The notes: generated by a model not told the origin, from the letters alone. A stretch of 64,000 bases of DNA from Kutzneria buriramensis (GCF_003387475.1 NZ_QUNO01000009.1:62001-126000), one strand, 5' to 3'; numbered from the stretch's first letter, positions 34,819 through 43,464 are shown. Made by a program: numbers and translations.

Positions 34819-36111
34819 TCACTCTCCTTGCCAGTACGACAGGACCCGGTCCTCCCGCACCTCTACCTCGGTCGTTATGAACTGCTCGTGCACGGCGACG
34901 ACCGCGTCGGAGAGCCGTTCCTCCGCGCACAGCACGGAGATCCGCGCCGGGCACACCACCACCTCGCCGACGGACACGTCGAGCGAGCCGAGCACGTCCA
35001 GCACCGACGGCAGGATCTGCGGGTGGTCGCCGATGCCCAGCCCGACCACCGAGAGCTTGCCGAGCGGCGGTGTCCACCGCCACTCGCCCGAACTCCGACT
35101 GGTGTCCACTGTGGACAGCGACGACGACACCTTGGCCAGGTCCGCCTCGGGGATCACGAACGACAGGTTGCGGCGGTCGCCGGCGACGTCCGTCCAGCCG
35201 TACCGGAACATGTCGACCCGGGCCGCGGTCTCGCCCAGGGTCGCGCCGATCACCGCCGCGCCCTGCTGGGTCACGTCGCTGACGGTGCAGCGCACCAGCC
35301 CCGACTGGTGCGCCACGCCGGTCACCGGCGGCTGGCCCGGGTCGGCCGGCAGCCCGGCATGGGCCGACGGCCGGGTCGAGGGCCCGACCCAGGTGCCGGT
35401 GACGTCCGAGCGCGTGCTGGACCGCAGGTGCACCGGGACCTGGTGCCGGCGCGCGTACTCCATCGACGACAGCGCCAGCACCTTCGCGCCCGCTGCCGAC
35501 AGCTCGATCATCTCCTCGTACGAGAGGACGTCGAGCTTGCGGGCGCCGGTCACGAACCGGGGATCTGCGGTGTACACCCCGTTGACGTCCGTGCAGATCT
35601 CGCACACGTCCGCCCCCAGCGCCGCGGCGACCGCGACCGCCGTGGTGTCCGAACCGCCGCGCCCCAACGTGGTGCGCGAACCGTCCTCACAGGACTCGCC
35701 CTGGAATCCCGCCACCACCGGCACGACGCCCCGGTCCAGCAGCTGCCGCATGCGGCTCGGGTCGACGTGCACGATGCGGGCGTTGCCGTGCCGGCCGTCG
35801 GTGACGATGCCGGCCCGTTCGCCGGACATCGACTCGGCCGGCACGCCGCGGTGGCCCAGGGCGATGGCCAGCGCCGCCGCCGAGACGGACTCCCCGGTGC
35901 TGACCAGGGCGTCCAGCTCGCGGTGGGCAGGGTCGCCGGACAGCCGGCCGGCCAGCGCGAGCAGGTCGTCGGTGGACCTGCCCATGGCGGACACGACGAC
36001 CACCACCTGGTGGCCCTCCTGCCGGGTCTGGCGCACCCGGTCGGCGACGCCCCCGAGCAGCTCCGCGTCGGCGACGGAGGTCCCGCCGTACTTCTGAACG
36101 ATCAAGCCCAT
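34819..36111 (-). CDS. aspartate kinase
   Basis: The 430-residue kinase starts with the conserved VQKYGGTSV and has GRGGSDTTAVAVAAALGAD in its catalytic domain, followed by ACT domains (about residues 270-430). It phosphorylates aspartate, the first step to aspartate 4-semialdehyde. Between the GriH-like gene and an MFS gene it is best read as a pathway-dedicated copy that supplies aspartate semialdehyde to the GriI-like aldolase. The ACT region is divergent, so lysine/threonine feedback may be weak; that is inference. Confidence 0.9.
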   Translation of the reverse strand: MGLIVQKYGGTSVADAELLGGVADRVRQTRQEGHQVVVVVSAMGRSTDDLLALAGRLSGDPAHRELDALVSTGESVSAAALAIALGHRGVPAESMSGERAGIVTDGRHGNARIVHVDPSRMRQLLDRGVVPVVAGFQGESCEDGSRTTLGRGGSDTTAVAVAAALGADVCEICTDVNGVYTADPRFVTGARKLDVLSYEEMIELSAAGAKVLALSSMEYARRHQVPVHLRSSTRSDVTGTWVGPSTRPSAHAGLPADPGQPPVTGVAHQSGLVRCTVSDVTQQGAAVIGATLGETAARVDMFRYGWTDVAGDRRNLSFVIPEADLAKVSSSLSTVDTSRSSGEWRWTPPLGKLSVVGLGIGDHPQILPSVLDVLGSLDVSVGEVVVCPARISVLCAEERLSDAVVAVHEQFITTEVEVREDRVLSYWQGE

Positions 36112-36170
36112 GATCGATGTCCTATCCTCCACCGACAGGTCCGCGAGGCCGCGCCGGCGCCTGGACCGCC

Positions 36171-36213
36171 GCCCTGGAAAAAACCGCGTCTTTCCAGCGG
36201 TTTTTTCCAGGGC
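36171..36213. terminator. perfect 17-bp stem hairpin between griH-like and aspartate kinase genes
   Basis: GCCCTGGAAAAAACCGC pairs perfectly with its complement 9 nt later, and the right arm contains six consecutive T. It lies 60 bp upstream of the aspartate kinase start and 55 bp after the GriH-like stop. It may be an intrinsic terminator or attenuator that lowers expression of the two distal genes. Confidence 0.7.
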
Positions 36214-36268
36214 AAGGGAAGGCGGCGGCTTAGGAGCGGCCTCGCCCCGCCCGGAACGGGCGGCAAAA

Positions 36269-37378
36269 TCACTGCTCGTACAGGAACTCTCGGATCGGGT
36301 AGCCGACGTGGCGCTGGTCGGTGGGCGTGTAGCCGAGGATCTTGTCGCCGGCCTTGAGCTCGGTGATGTTGTGCACGCTGCCGCCCGGGCCCAGCGCCCG
36401 CACGTGCCAGTCGTCCTGGGCGATGACGTTGACCTTGCCGCCGGTCGGCGACACCGCCTCGATCAGCAGCATCGGGCGGGTCTCCATCTTGATCCGGCCG
36501 ACGGTGATCACCCGGGTGTTGCCGTCGGTGTCGACGCCGAAGATCTCCGAACCCGAGCGCAGCTCGGCCAGGTACCGGGTGCGGTTGTTCGGGCCGACGC
36601 AGTACGAGTGCAGGCCGGCCGCGTTGACCCGGAACGGCCGGGTCGGCATGTACGGCAGCGGGTGCGTCTCGCTGGAGATCAGGATCATGCCGGTGGCGTA
36701 GGAGCCGACCAGGATGCCCTCGTTCTGCTTGAAGTGCGAGCAGGTGTCGACGCACACCCGGTCGCCCAGGCCCAGGTGGGTCAGGCCGGTGATGGTCAGC
36801 TCCTGGAGCTCCAGCTTCTCGGTGCCGCCGGCGCAGATCCGCACCAGCTCGGAGGCGTCGCCGACGGTGGTCGGCGCGAGCAGCACGCCGTCCGGGCCGC
36901 GCTCCAGCACGCCCAGGGTGACGGTGGCGTCGGCGAGGTCGGTGACGAAGCTGATCAGTGTGCCCTCGGCCTTGTCGGTGGCGCCGAGCAGGATCTCCAG
37001 CGGGATCTTGCTGGGGTCCTGGAGGAACTCGACCAGGGTCCACTCCGACTTGGCGGCCCACTCGCAGGCGATGGACAGCGTCTCCTCGCCGGTGACGGCG
37101 ACGAACACGCCGGTCTTGGCCTCGGGACGGGCGGGCGTGAACTGGCCGACCAGGGTGTGGTCGAGCAGCAGCAGGTCGGCGATCTCGGCGAGGTCGTCGG
37201 CGACGGTCTTGGGCGTCTCCGGCAGGACGAGGGCGACCTTGCGCCGTGACGGCGGCACGATCGACAGCAGCGCCGGGTTGTCCGAGACGAAGCCGTCCAC
37301 GCCGATGTGCACCGCCTCCTCGATCACGGCGGCGGCCAGGTCGCCAAGGGCACGGGTGTCGATCCACGCGAGCTTCAC
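36269..37378 (-). CDS. 3-dehydroquinate synthase II / GriH-like cyclase
   Basis: The 369-residue protein matches the archaeal-type 3-dehydroquinate synthase II family along its whole length (TPARPEAKTGVFVAVTGEE; QNEGILVGSYATGMIL; HVGYPIREFLYEQ). In streptomycetes the homologue GriH works after GriI to make 3-amino-4-hydroxybenzoate from a C7 amino-keto acid. The GriI-like aldolase lies 60 bp upstream in the same operon, which supports that role over primary aromatic synthesis. GTG 37378 has AGGAGA upstream. Confidence 0.88.
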   Translation of the reverse strand: MKLAWIDTRALGDLAAAVIEEAVHIGVDGFVSDNPALLSIVPPSRRKVALVLPETPKTVADDLAEIADLLLLDHTLVGQFTPARPEAKTGVFVAVTGEETLSIACEWAAKSEWTLVEFLQDPSKIPLEILLGATDKAEGTLISFVTDLADATVTLGVLERGPDGVLLAPTTVGDASELVRICAGGTEKLELQELTITGLTHLGLGDRVCVDTCSHFKQNEGILVGSYATGMILISSETHPLPYMPTRPFRVNAAGLHSYCVGPNNRTRYLAELRSGSEIFGVDTDGNTRVITVGRIKMETRPMLLIEAVSPTGGKVNVIAQDDWHVRALGPGGSVHNITELKAGDKILGYTPTDQRHVGYPIREFLYEQ

Positions 37379-37438
37379 GGTGTTGTCTCCTGTCGGTGTG
37401 TGGACCAGGGGGAATCAGGGCCAAGGGGATCAGCGCGG

Positions 37439-38254
37439 TCAGCCCAGCGCGGCTTCTGGCCGGCTCGGCAGATTCGGGATCGAGGTCAGGTGGCGGTCGG
37501 CGTGCACGGCGTCGGCCAGCAGCCGGGTGGTCTTGGCGGCGTCCGGGGACTCGAACACGTTGCGGCCGATGGCCAGGCCGATCGCGCCCGAGGCGAGCAC
37601 GTCCTCGACGGTGGCCAGCAGCTGCTGGTCGTCGCCGACGCGGGCGCCGCCCGCGGTGAGGATCGGGATGGGGCAGGACCGGACGACCTCGGCCATGCTG
37701 ACCACGTCGCCGGTGTAGGGGGTCTTGACCAGGTCTGCGCCGAGGTCGGCGGCCAGGTTGGCGGCGTGCGCGACCAACTCGGGATCGGTCGGCTCGGTGA
37801 TGCGCGGGCCGCGCGGGTACACCATCGCCAGCAGCGGCACGCCCCACCGGGCGCACTCGGCGGCGACCCGGCCGAGGTCGGACAGCTGGGTCGCCTCGGT
37901 GGCCGAGCCCATGTTGATGTGGACGCTGACGGCGTCCGCGCCGAGTTCGACGGCCTCGGCCACCTCGCCGACGATCACCTTGTCGTTGCTGTCGGGCGCG
38001 TGCCGGGTGCTGCCGTTGAGGTGCACCACCAGGGCGAGGTCGCCGACCTGGTCGGTGGGCAGGAAGCGGACGCGGCCCTTGTGCACCAGCACCGCGTCGG
38101 CGCCGTTGGCGGCGAGCGTCTCGACCAGGTCGCGCACGCCGTCGGCGGAGGCGATCGGGCCGTCGCCGAGGGAGTGGTCGAGCGGCACCAGCAGGGTCCG
38201 GCCGGAGCGCGCGTCGACCAGCCGCCGCAGGCGCAGGCTCTTTCCAGGAGTCAC
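37439..38254 (-). CDS. class I aldolase, GriI/ADH-synthase-like
   Basis: The 271-residue DeoC/FbaB-type aldolase has D26 in VPLDHSLGDG and a Schiff-base lysine K177 in ADLVKTPYTGD, as in archaeal 2-amino-3,7-dideoxyheptulosonate synthase and GriI. GriI joins aspartate 4-semialdehyde to dihydroxyacetone phosphate. With the GriH-like and aspartate kinase genes downstream it predicts a 3-amino-4-hydroxybenzoate-type unit. GTG 38254 is preceded by AAGGAAAGGG. It is the first gene of a leftward operon. Confidence 0.88.
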   Translation of the reverse strand: MTPGKSLRLRRLVDARSGRTLLVPLDHSLGDGPIASADGVRDLVETLAANGADAVLVHKGRVRFLPTDQVGDLALVVHLNGSTRHAPDSNDKVIVGEVAEAVELGADAVSVHINMGSATEATQLSDLGRVAAECARWGVPLLAMVYPRGPRITEPTDPELVAHAANLAADLGADLVKTPYTGDVVSMAEVVRSCPIPILTAGGARVGDDQQLLATVEDVLASGAIGLAIGRNVFESPDAAKTTRLLADAVHADRHLTSIPNLPSRPEAALG

Positions 38255-38415
38255 GAGTCGTCACCCTTTCCTTGTGGCAGCGAGAAAGGCACGGCGCCGC
38301 CGCGGCACACGGGTGGTGTTTCGGCGGCGGGCCATGGGTTTCGGCGCGGTGGCGCCAGATGCAGGCAGCGGTCTCGCGGGGCGGATGGGCTCTGGCGGCG
38401 CTGCGTGTCGAAGCG

Positions 38416-38446
38416 ACAGTACGTCAGCGAAGTGCAAGCGTGTCAA
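38416..38446 (-). promoter_or_regulatory. candidate promoter for the leftward aldolase operon
   Basis: Read on the minus strand, TTGACA (38446-38441) is followed after 19 bp by TACTGT (38421-38416). The spacing is slightly long. It lies in the 366-bp gap between the aldolase and the Rieske oxygenase, which otherwise holds no gene. Confidence 0.35.
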
Positions 38447-38485
38447 GGAAGTCCGTGTCCCTCCCGGCGGGACGCGACGGCGGCC

Positions 38486-38513
38486 TTGACAGTCCCCGAC
38501 GCGTTCGTAGACT
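38486..38513 (+). promoter_or_regulatory. candidate sigma70-type promoter for the Rieske oxygenase
   Basis: TTGACA at 38486 and TAGACT at 38508 are separated by 16 bp, close to the housekeeping consensus. The Rieske gene starts 107 bp downstream. It faces the putative promoter of the leftward operon. Confidence 0.5.
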
Positions 38514-38620
38514 CCGACGTTGTCTACTCTTCCGCCCCGACTCCTGGGGTGAATCCGCACGCCGTCAACGCATCCGACGTTTTGCGTGCGCGTTGTCGCG
38601 AGCACACCGAGAGGATTTCG

Positions 38621-39640
38621 ATGAGCGCGTTTCCGCAGAACCACTGGTACGTCGCCGCGTGGAGCCACGAGGTGGGGCGGTCGCTGCTGGCCAGGACGAT
38701 CTGCAACGAGCCGGTGGTGTTCTACCGGACGGCGGCGGGCGAGCCGGTCGCGCTGGCCGACCGGTGCGTGCACCGCCGCTATCCGCTGTCGCTGGGCAAG
38801 CTGGTCGAGGACGAGGTCGAGTGCGGCTACCACGGCTTCAAGTTCGACTGCGCCGGCGCCTGCACGTTCGTGCCGGGCCAGGACCGGATCCCGCGCACCG
38901 CAAGGGTTCCGCGCTACAGCCTGGTGGAGCGGCACAGCTGGATCTGGATCTGGATCGGCGACCAGGAGCCCGACCTCTCGGCCGTGCCGGACGCACACTG
39001 GCTGGACGACCCGGCCTGGGGCGCGGTGCGGGACCTGACCTACTCGCCGTTCCGGCACAGCCTGCTGATGGACAACCTGATGGACCTGTCCCACGAGACC
39101 TACCTGCACGCCGGCCTGATCGGCACGCCGGAGATCGCGCGGACCCCGTTCACGACCACTGTGGACGAGGAGAACCACCTGGTGCGGTTCTCCCGGCACA
39201 TGTCGGCGGTCGAGTGCCCGCCGTTCTACGCCAAGTCCACCGGCTTCAAGTCGCCGATCGACCGCTGGCAGGACGTGTACTTCGAGCCGCCGTCGTTCTG
39301 GGTCAACAACGTCCGGGTCGCGCCGCACGGCGTGGAGCCCGGCCCGAACGGCGACGACAGCGGCGCCGCGCACGTGAAGATCCTGCACGGCCTGACCCCG
39401 GAGACCGAACACAGCACCTGGGACTTCTGGGCCGTGGTGCGGGACTTCGCGCTCGACGACGACAGCGTCGGCGACTTCCTGCTGGCCATGAACCAGGACG
39501 TCGTGCAGCAGGACCTGGACGCGCTGACCGTGCTGGAGCAGGTCGTGGCGACCGAGCCGCCGGGCACCCAGGAGCTGAGCGTGGCCATCGACGCCGGCGG
39601 TCTCGCCGCGCGGGACATGATGCGCCGCCTGCTGTCCTGA
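38621..39640 (+). CDS. Rieske non-heme iron oxygenase (VanA-like)
   Basis: The 339-residue oxygenase has the Rieske cluster CVH (C49, H51) and CGYH (C68, H71), and the mononuclear iron site DNLMDLSHETYLHAG (H158, H163). It resembles vanillate O-demethylase oxygenase and arylamine-oxidising relatives. Substrate is unknown; by position it may oxidise the aminohydroxybenzoate made by the divergent GriI/GriH-like operon. ATG 38621 has GAGAGGA upstream. Its reductase is the next gene. Confidence 0.9.
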   Translation: MSAFPQNHWYVAAWSHEVGRSLLARTICNEPVVFYRTAAGEPVALADRCVHRRYPLSLGKLVEDEVECGYHGFKFDCAGACTFVPGQDRIPRTARVPRYSLVERHSWIWIWIGDQEPDLSAVPDAHWLDDPAWGAVRDLTYSPFRHSLLMDNLMDLSHETYLHAGLIGTPEIARTPFTTTVDEENHLVRFSRHMSAVECPPFYAKSTGFKSPIDRWQDVYFEPPSFWVNNVRVAPHGVEPGPNGDDSGAAHVKILHGLTPETEHSTWDFWAVVRDFALDDDSVGDFLLAMNQDVVQQDLDALTVLEQVVATEPPGTQELSVAIDAGGLAARDMMRRLLS

Positions 39641-39652
39641 CGTCGGCACGGG

Positions 39653-39683
39653 ACGGTCGCCGGCGACCGCCGGCGACCGTTTT
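39653..39683 (+). terminator. hairpin with T-run between Rieske oxygenase and reductase
   Basis: ACGGTCGCCGG pairs perfectly with CCGGCGACCGT across a 6-nt loop and is followed by TTTTG. It lies in the 71-bp gap inside a likely two-gene operon, so it may act as a partial terminator that sets the oxygenase:reductase ratio. Confidence 0.65.
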
Positions 39684-39711
39684 GTCGTCCCCACAAGGAA
39701 AGGAGTCGGGT

Positions 39712-40656
39712 GTGGACCGGGAAGCGGAATTCGACATGGTGGTGGCCGGGCGGTCGACGGTCGCGGCCGACGTGGTCGCCCTCGACCTGGCCCGGGCGGA
39801 CGGCGGCGTGCTGCCGGCGTGGTCGCCGGGGGCGCACGTGGACCTGCTGCTCGCGCCGGGCCTGGAGCGCCAGTACTCGCTCTGCTCGTCGCCGGCGGAC
39901 CGCTCCTCGTGGCGGGTCGCGGTGCTGCGCGAGCCGGACGGCCGCGGCGGTTCCGCGTACGTGCACGACAAACTTGACGTGGGCGTCACCGTCCGGGTTC
40001 GGGGCCCGCGCAACCACTTCGCGCTGCAACCATCGCCGGCGTACCTGTTCGTCGCCGGCGGCATCGGCGTCACGCCGATCCTGCCGATGGTCGAGGCCGC
40101 GCACGCCGCCGGGGCGGACTGGCGCCTGGTCTACGGCGGCCGCAGCGCGGAGTCGATGGCCTTCCGCGACGAGCTCGCCCGCTACGGCGACCGCGTCGAG
40201 TTGGTGCCGCAGGAGGAACGCGGACTGATCGATGTGGACGATCTGCTCGGCACGGCCGCGCCGGACACGCTGGTGTACTCGTGCGGGCCGGCCGGGCTGC
40301 TCGCGGCCGTCGAGGAGCGCTGCGCCACCTGGCCCACCGGCTCGCTGCACGTGGAGCGGTTTTCCGCAGTCGCCCCTACAGAACCGGACGCCCCGTTCGA
40401 TGTCGTGCTGGAACGGTCGGGTGTCACCGTGCACGTGCCGGCCGGCACGTCCGTGCTGGACGCCGTGCGGGCAGCGGGAATTCCGGTGCTGGCCTCGTGC
40501 GAGCAGGGCACGTGCGGCACGTGCGAGACGGTGGTGCTGGGCGGAACCCCGCAGCACCGGTGCACGTTGCTGACCGCGGAGGAGCGCGCGGCCGGCGACC
40601 TGATGATGATCTGCGTGTCCCGGGCGGAATCGCCGAACCTCGTGCTGGACCTGTGA
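39712..40656 (+). CDS. VanB-type ferredoxin-NAD(P) reductase (FMN, 2Fe-2S)
   Basis: The 314-residue phthalate-dioxygenase-reductase-type protein runs flavin domain (ERQYSLCSSPADR), NAD domain (FVAGGIGVTPILPMVEAA; VYSCGPAGLLAAVEE) and C-terminal plant-type 2Fe-2S domain (ASCEQGTCGTCETVVL). It passes electrons from NAD(P)H to the Rieske oxygenase just upstream. GTG 39712 has AAGGAG before it. Confidence 0.92.
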   Translation: MDREAEFDMVVAGRSTVAADVVALDLARADGGVLPAWSPGAHVDLLLAPGLERQYSLCSSPADRSSWRVAVLREPDGRGGSAYVHDKLDVGVTVRVRGPRNHFALQPSPAYLFVAGGIGVTPILPMVEAAHAAGADWRLVYGGRSAESMAFRDELARYGDRVELVPQEERGLIDVDDLLGTAAPDTLVYSCGPAGLLAAVEERCATWPTGSLHVERFSAVAPTEPDAPFDVVLERSGVTVHVPAGTSVLDAVRAAGIPVLASCEQGTCGTCETVVLGGTPQHRCTLLTAEERAAGDLMMICVSRAESPNLVLDL

Positions 40657-40661
40657 ACCGG

Positions 40662-41678
40662 TCACGAACCCACCAGTTCGCGCCGGTACCACGCGGCGCA
40701 GCCGGCGAACCCGGTCGGGAACCACGGCCCGGGATCGGCGCCGGTGAGCCGCCACACATCGGTCGACGCGTACCAGTGATCGCGCGACAGCATGTCGAGA
40801 TGGTGCGGGTTTCCGCCGCGCTTCACCAGCGCGGCCCGGGCCAGCCGGAGATCGGTGGGACCGTTGCGGACGGACAGACCGAGCCCCTCGGACACGGTTT
40901 CGATCATCGTGCGTATCCTGGCGGGGACCGGATGATTCACGTGCAGCACGGCGCCCGGCGCGAGCTCGGACGCGGGCAGGTCTTGCAGCGCGACAGCGGC
41001 GCGCGCGAGGGCTGCGACAGACACTGTGGAGAGACATGGGCTGTCACTGTCGAGCCAGTCGCCGAACTGGCGCACCAGCGCGACGAGGCCGGGGACGAAC
41101 CACCGGTCCCCGGGGCCGTAGATCAGATGTGGTCTGAGGACACAGCCGCCGGCCGCGCGCACCGCGTGCTCGGCGGCCAGCCGGCTCGCGCTGGCAGCGG
41201 AGTTCGGGCGGCACCGCACGGCGTCGGGCTCCAGCGCCCGGTGCGGACCCAGCCCGTACACCGACGCCGTGCTGACGTAGACGATCCGCTCCACGCCGGC
41301 CTCTTCGGCGGCGCGCACCAGCGCGGCGGTGCCGTGCGTGTTGACCGTCCAGCACCGGTGCGGGTCGGACCCGACGTAGGACGCCGCGTGGATCACGGTC
41401 CGCACGCCGGCGCAGGCCGCCAGGAGTGAGCCGGGCGCGGACAGGTCGCCGATGACCACATCCACTCCGGCGGCGGACAATCGGGGCGTGGGCCGTCGCA
41501 CCAGGGCCCGCGGGCGGAGGTCCGCCCGGGATCCCAGTGCGGCGAGCACGGCACCGCCGACGAAGCCGGTGGCTCCGGTCACGAGCACGGTGGACCGGTG
41601 CGCCGGAGCCCCTCGCTCAGCGCGGAATCGCGACTGGGGGTAACCGACGGCCGGTCTGTGGTAACGTGAGGTATTCAT
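40662..41678 (-). CDS. NAD-dependent epimerase/dehydratase (GBL-associated)
   Basis: The 338-residue extended short-chain dehydrogenase has the nucleotide loop GATGFVGGAV near residue 35. The usual YxxxK catalytic motif is not evident: the corresponding region reads RPNSAASASRLAAEH, so catalysis may be altered. Genes of this kind beside ArpA/AfsA pairs act in butyrolactone tailoring. It is divergent from the ArpA-like gene across a receptor-box-like site. No good ribosome site precedes ATG 41678, so the start is uncertain. Confidence 0.78.
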   Translation of the reverse strand: MNTSRYHRPAVGYPQSRFRAERGAPAHRSTVLVTGATGFVGGAVLAALGSRADLRPRALVRRPTPRLSAAGVDVVIGDLSAPGSLLAACAGVRTVIHAASYVGSDPHRCWTVNTHGTAALVRAAEEAGVERIVYVSTASVYGLGPHRALEPDAVRCRPNSAASASRLAAEHAVRAAGGCVLRPHLIYGPGDRWFVPGLVALVRQFGDWLDSDSPCLSTVSVAALARAAVALQDLPASELAPGAVLHVNHPVPARIRTMIETVSEGLGLSVRNGPTDLRLARAALVKRGGNPHHLDMLSRDHWYASTDVWRLTGADPGPWFPTGFAGCAAWYRRELVGS

Positions 41679-41681
41679 ATT

Positions 41682-41703
41682 AAACCAACCGACCGGTATG
41701 TTT
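41682..41703. promoter_or_regulatory. candidate GBL-receptor binding site (ARE) 1
   Basis: A 22-bp pseudo-palindrome with outer halves AAACCAACCGA and CCGGTATGTTT resembles the autoregulatory elements bound by ArpA/ScbR-type receptors. It lies between the divergent epimerase and receptor genes, 34 bp before the receptor start, and would overlap both promoters. Confidence 0.72.
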
Positions 41704-41737
41704 ACCGGACGGCCCGACGGTGACGGGAAGGTGCGCT

Positions 41738-42376
41738 GTGCCCAAACAAGTTCGTGCGGAGGTCACACGCGCGTCGATCCTGCGCGGCGCCGCCGAGGTC
41801 TTCGACCGGTACGGGTACGCCGCCACCACCCTGAGCGACGTCATCGCGCAGAGCGGCGTCACCAAGGGCGCCCTGTACTTCCACTTCAGCTCGAAGGAGG
41901 ACCTGGCCAAGGCCGTCGTCGAGGAGCAGCACATGCTGTCGGTGCAGCCCTCCCGCGACTGGCTCCAGCACGAGGGCCAGGGCCTCGAGTCGATCATCAG
42001 GCTGTCCATCGGCCTGGCCACCCAGTTGCTCGACGACGTGGTCGTGCGCGCCGGCATCCGGCTCACGCTGGAGCAGGGCACCTTCGGCGTGCTCCAGGCC
42101 GACCCGTACCGCGAGTGGGTCGGCGTCATCGAGCAGCTGATGGACCGGGCCGTCGAGGAGGGCGATGTCCGCACGAACATCGACACCGCCGCCCTCGCCC
42201 GGTTCGTGGTCGGCGCGTTCACCGGGGTCCAGCTCCTCTCGGAGGTGTTCACCGGCCGCGACGACCTGCTGCGGCGGGTGCAGGACATGTGGGAGATCTT
42301 GCTGCCTTCGCTGGTGACGCCCCGCAAACTCCCGCACTTCCGCCGGATCGCGAGCCTCGCCGAGTCCAACGGCTAG
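41738..42376 (+). CDS. ArpA-like gamma-butyrolactone receptor (TetR family)
   Basis: The 212-residue repressor has the near-invariant MPKQVRAEVTRASILRGAAE start of GBL receptors, helix-turn-helix TTLSDVIAQSGVTKGALYFH, and W127 in the ligand pocket region (DPYREWVGV), corresponding to the pocket Trp of ArpA and CprB. GTG 41738 has GGGAAG 7 nt upstream. Convergent with the AfsA-like synthase and next to three receptor-box-like sites, it probably represses both neighbours and the LmbU-type activator until its signal accumulates. Confidence 0.92.
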   Translation: MPKQVRAEVTRASILRGAAEVFDRYGYAATTLSDVIAQSGVTKGALYFHFSSKEDLAKAVVEEQHMLSVQPSRDWLQHEGQGLESIIRLSIGLATQLLDDVVVRAGIRLTLEQGTFGVLQADPYREWVGVIEQLMDRAVEEGDVRTNIDTAALARFVVGAFTGVQLLSEVFTGRDDLLRRVQDMWEILLPSLVTPRKLPHFRRIASLAESNG

Positions 42377-42435
42377 GGCGCGCCTCCACACACGCCCTAG
42401 CGACACCGCCCCGGCTCAGCGAACCGGGGCGGTGT
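42372..42435. terminator. two back-to-back hairpins between convergent receptor and synthase genes
   Basis: Stem 1 is GCTAGGGCG with CGCCCTAGC (42372-42380 and 42393-42401), starting at the receptor stop. Stem 2 is ACACCGCCCCGG with CCGGGGCGGTGT (42403-42414 and 42424-42435), whose right arm lies in the last synthase codons. Each hairpin lies downstream of one gene and overlaps the end of the other, giving each transcript its own terminator. Confidence 0.75.
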
Positions 42436-43384
42436 TCGTCATCTCGACGGTGCCCAGCGCGGCCACGTGGCCGTCCTGCACCGCCTCCACCGCCAGCGTG
42501 GCGGTGTCGGCGACGGAGGACTTCCGCAGCACCCGCGCCTTGACGAAGCAGGGGCTGTCGAACTCCACGAACCGCTCGAACGTCACGTCGCACTCGAAGG
42601 GCTGCGCGTCGCGCCAGCCCAGCAGCGCCCGGCCAGCCTGCCGCATGCCCTCCATGACGAGCATGCCCGGCACGTGGTCGACCGGGTGGTCGAAGAGCAC
42701 CGGGTGGGTGGTCAGCACGCGCAGCGGCCAGCCCTGGCCGTCCACCGGCGCGCCGAGCACCACGTCGTCCGGGTCGTGCACGCCCACCACGGCCGGGTTC
42801 AGCGGCTGCGGGGTGGCCAGCGGGCCCTCCGGCGGCGCGATGCGACCGGCACGCAGCCGCTCGTACACGCGCGGGCCGACGCTGCGGGCCCACGCGGTGC
42901 CGGTGCCGATCCGCTTGCCGTCGCGGGTGAAGACGACGTCGAACTGCATGCGCCGGACGGCGCCGCGTTGGCTCCCCTGCCGGGTCACGTCGACCTGCCC
43001 GACCACGTCGACCGGCGCGCCGACGCACGCCAGGCCGTACGGGTGGGCGAGCCACGCGATCCGGTCGATCAGGAACCGGTGGTCCAGTGGCACGTCGAGC
43101 TCGGTGTGCGACAGGAGTATTCCCGACTGCCTAAGGGTTTCCGCCATCAGCAGGGCATCGTGCAGCCCGTGGCGGACCCGGTAGAGGCTGTGGCTGCGCG
43201 ACCACTGCGCGGCGCAGAGGAAGCTGTCGGTCCCGACGGCGGCCCAGTCGGTGAGGACCACCTCGGACAGCGCGCGCCGGTGCACCAGGTGCTTCGGCAC
43301 GACGCTGCTGAAGGACAACTGCTGGTCGGTGACGTTCCGGTTCGGGCCGGCTCCCAAGGGAGCAGTGGCCATGACGGTGTTCAT
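42416..43384 (-). CDS. AfsA-like gamma-butyrolactone synthase
   Basis: The 322-residue protein has two AfsA hot-dog repeats: N-terminal VPKHLVHRRALSEVVLTDW (a strong family signature) and C-terminal DHVPGMLVMEGMRQAGRALL. AfsA condenses a beta-ketoacyl-ACP with dihydroxyacetone phosphate to start the autoregulator. ATG 43384 has GGGGAGGA upstream. A receptor-box-like site lies about 57 bp before the start, suggesting feedback by the ArpA-like receptor. Confidence 0.93.
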   Translation of the reverse strand: MNTVMATAPLGAGPNRNVTDQQLSFSSVVPKHLVHRRALSEVVLTDWAAVGTDSFLCAAQWSRSHSLYRVRHGLHDALLMAETLRQSGILLSHTELDVPLDHRFLIDRIAWLAHPYGLACVGAPVDVVGQVDVTRQGSQRGAVRRMQFDVVFTRDGKRIGTGTAWARSVGPRVYERLRAGRIAPPEGPLATPQPLNPAVVGVHDPDDVVLGAPVDGQGWPLRVLTTHPVLFDHPVDHVPGMLVMEGMRQAGRALLGWRDAQPFECDVTFERFVEFDSPCFVKARVLRKSSVADTATLAVEAVQDGHVAALGTVEMTNTAPVR

Positions 43385-43440
43385 GCGTTCGATTCCTCCC
43401 CATCCCAAATCGACGCTGGCGGCCCAAATCCTGTGGTGAA

Positions 43441-43464
43441 AAAAAACCGACCGCAAGGTTTTTT
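43441..43464. promoter_or_regulatory. candidate GBL-receptor binding site (ARE) 2
   Basis: AAAAAACC, an 8-bp spacer GACCGCAA, then GGTTTTTT form a 24-bp inverted repeat of the ARE type. It lies upstream of the AfsA-like start. The 43385-43935 gap holds this site, a Crp-like site and ARE 3, but no gene. Confidence 0.72.

Noticed and set aside
36171-36213. Fourth GBL-receptor site
   Set aside because: The AAAAAACC and GGTTTTTT arms are 29 bp end to end rather than about 22-24, and the long perfect stem fits a hairpin better.
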